From Shinisaurus crocodilurus (Eukaryota; Chordata; Lepidosauria; Squamata; Shinisauridae), in the NCBI GenBank assembly GCA_021292165.1, contig CM037877.1, positions 132,736,274-132,800,273 on the forward strand: DNA of 64,000 nt, given 5' to 3'. Of the stretch, positions 55,500 through 64,000 are shown in pieces (the stretch's first letter is position 1; each line of letters opens with the position of its first letter). The notes beneath the pieces were generated by a model that had not been told where the DNA came from, searched no databases, and was given only the letters and a program-made list of their open reading frames with translations. Position numbers and translations under genes: made by a program.

Positions 55500-56850
55500 G
55501 CTTTTAGTGATCCATCAGATGACAGGTCTCCTGTGCCGTTAATAACAGAAGAAGGGATTTGGGAAGGTACAGCTTTTCTCACCTCTGCATAACAAACTGC
55601 ACTTGCCTAAATTCCCTTTTCCATGAAGGAGGAGGAAATGGTTCACGGTATTAAGCATTAGGAAGAGTCCCTCAGATCTTCTCATGAACAGGTCTAGTTA
55701 GTGTGACACTGTTATAAAGCAAAAGCATTGCTGAGCCAGCTGAGAAAAACTCCATTATGGCCTAAGAAAAACAGTGTTCGTGCTGAGTGAAAAGCTACTG
55801 GATAAGCCTATCAAACAGTCACATAATAGGGTGGCATTAGATTAGGGAATGGATTAATATTTAGTTTAGATCTGGTGAAGTTCAGTTCTGGTTCACTGAA
55901 AACACAATTGCTCTCTTACCAGCTGAAACTTGTTTAACCTGAATTTTCCTATGTAGAACTGCTGCCAGCTGTTCTTCCAAGCCATAAACAGAGAAATGAT
56001 AGGGCTGCTACTTCCCACTTACCATATGGCTTTTAAAGCAAGTTCAGTTTCTTCTGTTCCACAGGCTATAGCTGTCATAAAGAGAGAGGATATTAGCAAA
56101 AACCTGTACATCCCCACATTCCTGGCTCTTGGTTGAGAGAGGTAGAAATCACCATATGTGAGACAGGAGCCAAGAGAGAACACAGGGGGAGCTCTACTTT
56201 TCCACCCCTCCCATATCTTCATGGTGCCCACACTATTTGCCTAGCATAGGTTGTCACCTGGCTGTGGACACATTCTGTGCACTCTGCTGTGGCCAGCTGG
56301 CAGTGCTGGAATCTCCTAACAATTCTTCTTGCTAGCCAGCCCATCTCCATATCCTCCTCTCCTGTTTGCTTGGTACTTCAGCTCCTCTTTGCATTAGAAT
56401 GAGGAGACATTGGGCTTCTGGAGCCCTGCAAAAGAGGGTTGTTGGGGTGGGGGTGTTCCTGTACAGCAGTGGTTTAAGAAAACCTGTGTATTATCATCAT
56501 CAGTCTTTGGTGATCTTTATCATGCTGTGTTTGCCTTAGTATGTGAGATCTGGAAACCTGTTGCTGAACAAATAAGAAATTATCTGTCAATTATGCAGGA
56601 TAATTTTGATTGGCTTAGTCCAATGTAAGTGTCAGAATAATCCGTCCATATTGTATGTTATTATGTCTTAGGCTATTTTTAAAGTATGATGAGAAGATTT
56701 TGTAGTAATCTTGCTGATTATTATGGCCTAGTCATTTTTCAACTCACAATGGAAATTTGTAAAACACACACCCTATGGACTTCATCAGTAGTCGTAGCCG
56801 AAAAGAGGACAGTCATCCTGTACCTTTTAAACAGCTATACCAAACTGTGG
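55500..56850. other. intergenic, nothing recognised
   Basis: No gene or clear repeat seen. Confidence 0.35.
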
Positions 56851-56861
56851 ATCAGACTGTT

Positions 56862-57000
56862 GTCAGAGGCGTGGAACTCTCCTTCGCTGGAGGTGTTTAA
56901 GCAGAGGCTGGACAGTATCTGTCAGGAATGCTGTAGTTGCTTCCTGCGTTGAGCAGGGGGTTGGACTAGATGACCTCCAAGGTACCTTCCAACTTTAAGA
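56862..57000 (+). mobile_element. CR1 3' end
   Basis: CTGGAGGTGTTTAAGCAGAG, TGAGCAGGGGGTTGGACTAG and ATGACCTCCAAGGTACC are the CR1 end in sense orientation. Confidence 0.75.
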
Positions 57001-57020
57001 GGGAATTTTGGCAAATGGGA

Positions 57021-57050
57021 TTTTCTCTCTCTCTCTCTCTCTCTCTCTCT
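57021..57050. repeat. (TC)n microsatellite
   Basis: About 14 TC units. Confidence 0.9.
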
Positions 57051-57410
57051 TCACTGCATTACAAGCTGCACATGCCACATTTCCCTCTTCTACACAATTA
57101 TTAAAGATACAGAAGTCCTGCTCTCTTTTGCATTTACTTAACTTACTCATTTCTGAATCCCTCCAGACTGCTGTAGAAATATGCTGAAATAGTTGTTCTC
57201 TCTTCATTCCAGAAGATTTTGTAACACAATCCCTTAGCTAAACATTGCCAAACTCCTTGTATTTTGAAAGAAGGTGCCTCACAAGCATTTTATGTAATGC
57301 TATACAGCAGCTACTATGTCTCATTTGCCGACACACACACCCCATTTTGATTTGGCAACCACAAGTGTCCCTAAAACCAGTGCAGAGGGGGGAACTGACT
57401 GACTGGGTTT

Positions 57411-57587
57411 GCACGACATGGTAAGCCTTCGTGGGTAACAAGCCATGGTGGGTTGTCGTGTCACGCAAACCCGGACCACTTCCCACAGGGTGGCTTGTTT
57501 GGGGGCAACAAGTCACCTTGACCACCCATGACTTGTTCTAGGGGTTGTACAACCAATGATGGGTTGCCATGTTGTCCAAACCCGGCA
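57411..57587. mobile_element. foldback MITE (GTTYGxATGACA family), second copy
   Basis: GGGTTTGCACGACATGG at the left and CCATGTTGTCCAAACCC at the right. Inside are GCCATGGTGGGTTGTCGTG and AGGGTGGCTTGTTT, also present in the copy at 2587-2770. Confidence 0.65.
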
Positions 57588-57599
57588 GAGCAATTTCAT

Positions 57600-57750
57600 T
57601 GTGGATTACAGGGATCAGTTAGTGAGCCGCTCTGCAAGAACGGCAAACACCCATTGCTGTTCTTTGCCTTCTTGCCCATGCCACTGCCAGTGACAGCCCC
57701 TCCACCAATGCCCAAGCAGCACTTTGGTGTGACCATTGCTGATTCACCAC

Positions 57751-57789
<39 letters not shown>

Positions 57790-58045
57790 GTTTTTGGCCC
57801 CAGAAATATATGTAAATGTCTTTGGGTAGGTGGGTGGGTTGGCTGGTTGGTCAGCTTTTTGGAGTTGCACAAGTGCAATCTTACGGCTTTCCAATATATG
57901 TAGTCTTGCCTGGTCAATGCCTTTGTTGATGAGGTGAGACTGCATATAGGCTAAATTGCAAACAGCTGTCAGCTGTCAGTTGCCTAGCTGTCAATTGGAA
58001 AGCCCTGGCAAAAGGGGGGGAAACAGCAGAGTAGGTGTACCAAAA
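57600..58045 (-). repeat. inverted copy of the AAT-bearing element
   Basis: The minus strand matches 58830-59150: CCTTTTGGTACACCTACTCT, GCATTGACCAGGCAAGAC and ATTTCTGGGGC followed by an AAT microsatellite (57752-57788). Repeated CAGCTGTCAGCTGTCAG lies near 57965. Confidence 0.7.
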
Positions 58046-58530
58046 GGGGGTAGGCTTCAGATCTTCCGCTTAGCAATGTAATCCTCTCAATTTCTAGAAT
58101 TGAACTGACACTTCTCAGTGCCCTTCACCTTTTAGACACTCCCCCCCCCCCGAATCTTCAGCTAATCCAGAAAGGGGAGATCTTAAGGCCACCCCCATTT
58201 CACAGCTCCTTTTTGGAGCCCTTACTGCGGTTCCCTGACAGCTCTCAAAAAACAAAACAAAACCCTGAGAAGGTGGCTGAATGGGAGGGAGTGAATGCAG
58301 CAACATTGAGCGGGGTGCCCGATTTGATCTATCCCATTCTGCCACCTCTAAGGTTTGTTTAAAAAAAAAAAAAAAACTCTGTCAAGTTTGTGCATGGGGG
58401 GGGGAATATACACAGATCTCATGGCTGGGAAGTAAATGGAGGGGAAATTTGCATTATATTGATTTCATTTACTTCCCAGCCTTGAAGTCTCCTTATATTT
58501 CCCCTCCATTTACTTCCCAGCCATGGAATG

Positions 58531-58812
58531 AGAACCAGTGTGGTGTAGTGGTTAGAGCAGGACTCTCCAACCTTGGGTCCCCAGATGTCGCTGGCCTACA
58601 GCTCCCAGCATACCCAGCCAGCATGGCTAATGGCAAGGGATTCTGGGAGCTGTAGTCCAGCAACATCTGGGGACCCAAGGTTGGAGAGCCCTGGGTTAGA
58701 GTGTTGGACTGGAACTTGAGAGATTGGGGTTCTAGTCCCCACTCAGCCATGAAGCTCACTGGATGACTTTGGGCCAGTCACTGACTCTCAGCCTAACCTA
58801 CCTCACACGCAC
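58531..58812 (+). mobile_element. tRNA-derived SINE split by a palindromic MITE
   Basis: Head 58531-58557 (AGTGTGGTGTAGTGGTTAGAG-type A box) and body 58694-58812 (GGTTCTAGTCCCC B box). It is truncated at CTACCTCACA. Confidence 0.85.
58558..58693. mobile_element. palindromic hAT-like MITE with perfect 8-bp TSD
   Basis: CAGGACTCTCCAACC to GAGAGCCCTG. The duplication GGTTAGAG at 58550-58557 and 58694-58701 is exact and is the SINE's own A-box sequence. Confidence 0.93.
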
Positions 58813-58829
58813 ACAGAAAACCCTTTTGG

Positions 58830-59090
58830 TGCACCTACTCTACTGCTTTTTTCCCTTTGCCAGTGCTTTCCAGTTGGCATCTAGGCAACTACCAACTGTT
58901 CTCACAAGCTAGCCTATATGCAGTCTTGCCTAGTCAATCTCATCATTAAACAGCTGAAACTGACAAGGGCATTGACCAGGCAAGACCACATACTATATAT
59001 CGGAAAGCAGAAGGCGCACACATGCACAACTGCAAAAAATCAACAAGAAGAACAACAAAATACAACGGTATTTGTGCACATTTCTGGGGC

Positions 59091-59142
<52 letters not shown>

Positions 59143-59400
59143 GACCCCAACTGCACTCTTTTAAGCTCCAGGGGAAAAAAACTGTGGTGATCAAAAGGGT
59201 CATGATGATTGCAGCAGGGACAGAGGAGACAAGATGGGTTGTGCCATGAGGGACACTGGGATACCAGCTGGAGGATCGAGGGGGAGAACAACCCATGATG
59301 AGCCTGATTGTCTGTTGGGTGCACCATGGATTGTTCCATGAACTACAGCCCGCACTGCATAGCTTATTCCCAGAATGGATTGTTGTGTCATGCAAACCCA
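58830..59400 (+). repeat. AAT-bearing nonautonomous element
   Basis: Inverted partner of 57600-58045. It has a (AAT)n tract of about 17 units at 59091-59142 after TTTCTGGGGC. It ends TTGTGTCATGCAAACCC, a terminus shared with the foldback MITEs. The right third resembles 53560-53785. Confidence 0.65.
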
Positions 59401-60319
59401 CTGTCAGAAAGAATTAATAGCCCTCTGGGCCTGGGCCAGTGAAACAGAGAAACACACGGGTGAATGTATTCTGAATATCTGCCCATTTGTTTAAAAGTCT
59501 CTGGAACTGTGACTGTGAGTGCTAGTTTCCCTCCAGACACTGAAGGGACAGTTTACTTATCCCAGAAGACAGAAGAAGTCAGGTAAGAAGATGTGCTCCC
59601 TCTGTACTGCACTTTTCATAATTAAATTTTTATCCCTTGGCTCTTTAGGCCAAACCACATATAACAAGGGAGATCTCTGATCAGATTAGCCAACATTAAA
59701 AAAAAAAAACCAAAGCAAAAAACTTTAAAGCAGTCATGGGCAGCTCCAGATTTGATCAGAGCAGCAAGGTGGGGGTGGGGAGTATTTAACCCTTTCTCCC
59801 CTGCACTGTTTTTCTGATTTAAATACCCCTCCTGCTGCAAACAGTCCCCCAAAAAATAGAAGCATAATGCAAGTGCCTGGATTCTTCTGCTGGGGGACAG
59901 TTTAGGTTGTAAAATTTGTGTGAATGAAAAGGTTATAACCTCCCTACTCAGCACTGCTGCTTCAATCAAAAGCTGAGCCCCCCACAACTGCTCCAAACCA
60001 TTTTTAAAGGGTGGGGAGATCCAATCATGAATCTACTACAGAACTGTGGTTCGACTCCTTCTTTCCAAATGCCTAGTTAGCATTTTTCTGCCCTTTGCTG
60101 TGTATTTTAGTCTTTTCTACCTCCATTCCAAAAATATATTTTGTTTTTGCTGAAGTTGCTGTTTCCCAGAAAAAGACAGAAGAGTTGCTGCTTTGCATGT
60201 GTTGGGCTACTCTGATTTATGTGTGTTTGCAGCAACCTGAGAGAAAAAGTATTGTTAGGTGTGGCAAGTTAAAACTGGCATAGTACAGTAACAGCACAAC
60301 TGTACACAGAAGAAAGTTT

Positions 60320-60372
60320 CATTGAGTGCAATGGGGCTTACTCCCGGGGAAGTGGGTATAGGATTGCAGTCT
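60320..60372. mobile_element. short MITE fragment
   Basis: GTGCAATGGGGCTTACTCCC and GTATAGGATTGCAGTC, one end of a common reptile repeat. Confidence 0.45.
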
Positions 60373-61011
60373 TTTATATTCTTTTTTTGCCATTTCTCCT
60401 CCATTAATTTGACTTCTCCTTAATTAATTCATTTGTTAATCAATATTCATTTGTAATAATGAGTGGAAAGCTGGATCCTTTTATGTTAATATAAATGTAA
60501 TGTTTATTTTTCACAACTAGAACTGTATATGTTTACATATTTAAAAGTAAAAACAAATGTTAAAAGCTATTCAAATATATGAAAATTCTGATATAATCAT
60601 GGTACTAGCTTTATATTCGCAGACCATAAACTAACACAGAACTAAGCAAGCTGGCTGAACCCCATTTAAATCAATAAGCTTGTGTATAAATCCCTGCTGG
60701 ACTGCAGAGAAAAGGAGAAGAGAGAGTTAATAGAAAAGTGGGTTCAGAGACTTGTAATGTTGCAGAGATGAAGAGAGAGTGCACTGCGGGTACAGAGAAG
60801 AATGAGAAGATAATGGGTTAAAAGAAAATACTGGGTTAAAAGTGTAACAAAAAATGCTATTCTGTTGTGAATGCAACAAATTAACAATGCAACCCTCTTG
60901 AGTTAATAAAACAAGTGGCCTTTGGTCTTTGGATTTGAGGGGGAGATTCGAGTTGTGCACCCCTGCGCTAGAAGGACTCTCCTGATCTTTCCCAGCTGCC
61001 TGTGGGAGACC

Positions 61012-61143
61012 ATGGCAAAGACGGTAGCAGTTATCGGTGCTGGGCTGAGTGGCCTGACATCCATCAAAGGCTGCCTGGAGGAAGGCCTTGAGCCCACCTG
61101 CTTTGAGCAAAGCAGTGACATCGGGGGACTCTGGAGATTCACA
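61012..61143 (+). CDS. FMO2: FMO2-like first coding exon
   Basis: ATG in context gaccATGG. The probable acceptor is GATCTTTCCCAG, ending at 60995, so the exon would start at 60996 with a 16-base leader. The donor is ACA|GTAAGT. It encodes 44 residues ending GGLWRFT. Confidence 0.92.
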
Positions 61144-62311
61144 GTAAGTAGAGAGTTTTGTTCCCAAAAGAACAGAACATGGAAGGCCTCTTAGGAATTT
61201 CCCGCTGTAAACCACAGGAAGCTCCCTTATTCTGATCATTGTGTTTCAACCCAAGGTGCCACCCACCAATATGAAGAAAGACACACTAGTTTTTCAGGAG
61301 TCTGAACCAACTGGTAATTGTCTCAGCCAACCTAGCAAATTTTATCCATGGTTGAACACTACCCTCCACCCTGCCCCCAAAATGTATGTCCCCATGTTCC
61401 TGGCTGGATGCAATGCTCCAGAAATTTTGTGCATATGCACTGGTGGCACTGGCACATTACACTATGACTGTACTTCACCGCCAAGCTGCCTGACTCAGAC
61501 TTATCCAAAATTGGTCATTGATGGTGAAACTAGATATAGCATTAATTGTGTGAAAGCAATTAACATACTTTTTAAAATAGACTTTCATATGCACCATTAG
61601 CCTCATGTGTACATAGTTTGGCTCTGAGCTGGGTCTTAAACGGGCTAGACTAACACATTTTAGTACATGAAGTGGAAAATCTAAATGTACCTGCGACATC
61701 ACCATCCTTACACTCTAGGACCAGCCGCATAAAATCCTTCTCAGGCTAAGCACCAACCAACACCTAAAAACCTGAGGGGAGGGTCTAATGAAAACCTTTC
61801 CCCTACCTATGAGGAAAAAGATCAATAAAGTCTCTTAAGGATCTATTTTAAATATATTCGCCAGTGGGTGTAACTATGTGTGTGTGTAGGTTTATCAGTA
61901 ATGCAGGTTAATAACGCCAAGCTGACATGTAGGATTTGGGTAGCAAACAAAATAATAGTAAGTTTATTTTAGTTCTCAAAATCTTAGTTCAAGAAGATAA
62001 CTTTAAACCTGCCTACACCAAACACTCTGTAATTATCCTAAGTCTATAACTCTAGATTCTTTCACTCTTCAAACAAGCACCAATCTCTCTCAAAACTCCT
62101 AACAGACTAGACAAAAAGAATTGTAAGAATCACTGTAAGAAGACTGTAATAACTCCTCCTGACATCACTCACATACTCCTTATATACTCCTCCCACCACC
62201 CTTTCTAAGACATCACAAACCACACCCACTCAGTTCAACCTTCTATTCTCACTAAACATACTAATGCAGACATACACCAAGGAACTGAATTGTGGGGTTA
62301 CGCCACAGTAC

Positions 62312-62343
<32 letters not shown>

Positions 62344-63560
62344 TTGCGCTCTTGAGTAGATCCCATTTGTTACAACAGTGCTTGCTCAGGTGAACATCCC
62401 AGTGGATTGTGCCTCAGTAGGCAGATATGATTGTCTCTCACTCTGCCCCTGCTAATGGCACAAAAAACATGCCATCTGAGGCAGATACTTCATCTTGCCT
62501 CATGGTAAGGCCACCTCTCATCTTGAGCTGTGCAAGAATTTGGTTTATCCCTCATCAAAGTCATGACCCAGCCAACATCCTAGTGGTTTAATGAATACCT
62601 TCCATTTTTACTGAGCATAACTGAATGGAACATTTTAGCCTCCCTTCTAGAACAATCGGTTGTACTCATGTGGGTTATTTGAATAATGGCCTGAGAACAT
62701 TAGGAGTACATTGCACAAATAGAAATACTACACTACTTCTTTATAGTACATAAAAAGCTTTCAACTTTGGATGAACTTGCTTTTCGTACTTTTTTGCAAC
62801 TCTTTTGGTAATTTTTGTGCTCTACATACATCCAAGTCCTGTTCTGAATGGCTTTTCCTGGAATATTATTTGACTTCTTTAGGGTGTAATCCTACGCATG
62901 TTTAGACAGAAAAAAGTCCTACAACTCCTAGCCATGCTGGCTGGGGCATGCTGGGAATTGTAGGACTTTTTTCTGTCTAAACATGTGTAGGATTACACCC
63001 TAAAGAAGTCAAATGGCTGAGAACTTGATTGTGCATAGACTTGGACAGATGCATGATTTGGTTGTGTCTCTTTGTTGGGGATACAGTTACATCTCTATGA
63101 AGTGTACTAATGCCAACTCATCTGTAATATTTTTTCTTTAAATATCAAGACTACAGATGTGATCATATGAGTGAACATACATAATCAACTTTAATCACAT
63201 GTTAAGCTTGTAGCCAAACCCTGATTTATTTATTTATTTGAAATTCAGAATGAAGTCAAGAAGAGAGGTAACAGACGCCAATATTCCTGAGGGATCAGGG
63301 ATACATAATGGTTTTGTGTCTAGCGTCTTAGTTAATGGAGACAGGGCCTGCCTTATGTTCTTCTTCTCTAGGAAAAAGTAGAGGAAAGAAGGGCAAGCAT
63401 CTACAACTCAGTTATCACCAATAGCTCCAAAGAGATGTCCTGCTTCAGTGATTTTCCAATGCCCGACCACTTTCCAAACTTCCTACACAACTCCAAGTTC
63501 CTGGAATATTTGCGACTGTATGCAAAGCACTTTGATCTGCTCAAGTATGTCAGGTTCAAG
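61012..63560 (+). CDS. FMO2: flavin-containing monooxygenase, FMO2-like (first two coding exons, partial)
   Basis: Second FMO gene on the same strand, 21.8 kb after the first. Two exons give residues 1-107; the rest lies beyond the window. Residues include the FAD site [10 protein letters not shown] and [20 protein letters not shown], then [10 protein letters not shown]. From memory this block is closer to FMO2 than to FMO1, 3 or 5. Exon lengths (132 and 189) and phases are the same as in the FMO3-like gene. FMO2-type enzymes oxygenate amines and sulfides. The paralogue assignment rests on 107 residues and could change. Confidence 0.85.
61865..62307 (-). mobile_element. candidate solo LTR
   Basis: On the minus strand: TGTGGCGTAACCCC start, a TATATAAGG box (plus strand CCTTATATA near 62180), AATAAACTTACTATT near the 3' part, and a TTACACCCA end. 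The ends match the candidate at 21586-22277. No target duplication was found. Confidence 0.35.
62312..62340. repeat. (CA)n microsatellite
   Basis: About 14 CA units. Confidence 0.9.
62881..63001. mobile_element. palindromic element, GGGTGTAATCC family
   Basis: 121-bp palindrome AGGGTGTAATCCTACGCATG to its complement. The flanks ATTTGACTTCTT and AAAGAAGTCAAAT are themselves complementary, so the palindrome is about 145 bp. Related to 19831-19960. Confidence 0.8.
63372..63560 (+). CDS. FMO2: FMO2-like exon 3
   Basis: 189 bases, phase 0. The acceptor is GTTCTTCTTCTCTAG and the donor AAG|GTAAGT. It reads [20 protein letters not shown] and then [11 protein letters not shown]. The usual Gly of EEGRAS is Arg here. 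Confidence 0.93.
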
Positions 63561-64000
63561 GTAAGTTGATTTAAAATGGGGGTGCAAATGTGTTCCAATG
63601 GACAGAGAACGGCCTGTCTGTACTAGAAAGTGAAAGGAAAGTGAAAAACATCTTAATGACTAAAGTCAGCTTATGTCGGAGGGCCTATCCATGCTACAGA
63701 CAGATATGCATTTTATACCAGTTTAATGGCTTAAACAATCCAAGGCAATTCCAAGTAGAGTGCATTACAATAGTTTAGCCAGGACATGTGTAACTAAGGC
63801 GAAGTCCACTTTCTCTGGCTAGGCTCACAGCTGGTGAACCAGCCTAACCTGGTAAAAGTCACCACTAGCCATTAATGCCACTTTCACCTCCACTGACAGC
63901 ATCAAACCCAGGAGAACCCCCAAACTGTGAACTTTGTCTTTCAGGGCAACCCCACCCAAAACTGATGCAAGCCTCCATCCAAATCGACAGACTTTCCAAC

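Noticed and set aside
59022..59249. Asn-rich open frame
   Set aside because: It is the translation of an AAT microsatellite.
39179..60995. a third FMO gene or exon traces between the two FMO genes
   Set aside because: I looked for GAGVSG, GLGNSG, FATGY and [12 protein letters not shown] blocks on both strands and saw none.
60727..61239. 170-codon minus-strand open frame
   Set aside because: Its central part is the antisense of the FMO2-like first coding exon.

Overview
The window is nuclear DNA from a vertebrate. It is intron-rich, has canonical GT-AG splice sites and carries a dense mix of CR1, L2 and L1 LINEs, tRNA- and 5S-derived SINEs and hAT-type MITEs. That repeat mix, together with two flavin-containing monooxygenase (FMO) genes whose best recalled matches are FMO3 and FMO2, points to a non-avian reptile, most likely a squamate. 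The organism is inferred, not proven.

Layout: (1) 1-1179 is repeat-rich upstream DNA with a perfect 40-bp hairpin. (2) 1186-39178 holds all eight coding exons of an FMO3-like gene on the + strand, at 1186-1317, 10791-10979, 12587-12749, 15113-15255, 20567-20766, 33350-33708, 35813-35886 and 38836-39178. All exons read cleanly except the exon 8/9 junction, where one extra A in exon 8 throws the reading out of frame. The introns hold a broken PIF/Harbinger transposase, a minus-strand LINE carrying three nested DNA transposons and a CR1, L2 and CR1 remnants, and many MITEs. (3) 39179-60995 is a 21.8-kb intergenic stretch. It contains MITEs, a young 5'-truncated L1 with a perfect target-site duplication, CR1 debris and a pair of inverted AAT-bearing elements. 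(4) 61012-63560 holds the first two coding exons of a second FMO gene in the same orientation, most like FMO2. The gene runs off the window. This is a tandem FMO cluster in the same order (FMO3 then FMO2) as I recall for the mammalian cluster. FMO enzymes are ER-membrane FAD/NADPH oxygenases for soft nucleophiles such as amines and sulfides.

Beyond the genes, the strongest signal is a swarm of short palindromic hAT-like elements. Many are flanked by exact or near-exact 8-bp duplications, often matching nTCTAGAn. Two larger hAT-like elements are packed at both ends with GACTC/GAGTC motifs, and there is a SINE with a 5S rRNA-derived head joined to a CR1 tail. Two exons are tightly hemmed in by transposons: exon 4, with a MITE 23 bp from its acceptor, and exon 7, between L2 and a tRNA-like SINE that seems to supply its splice donor. 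I found no operon, CRISPR array, prokaryotic system or intact viral gene.
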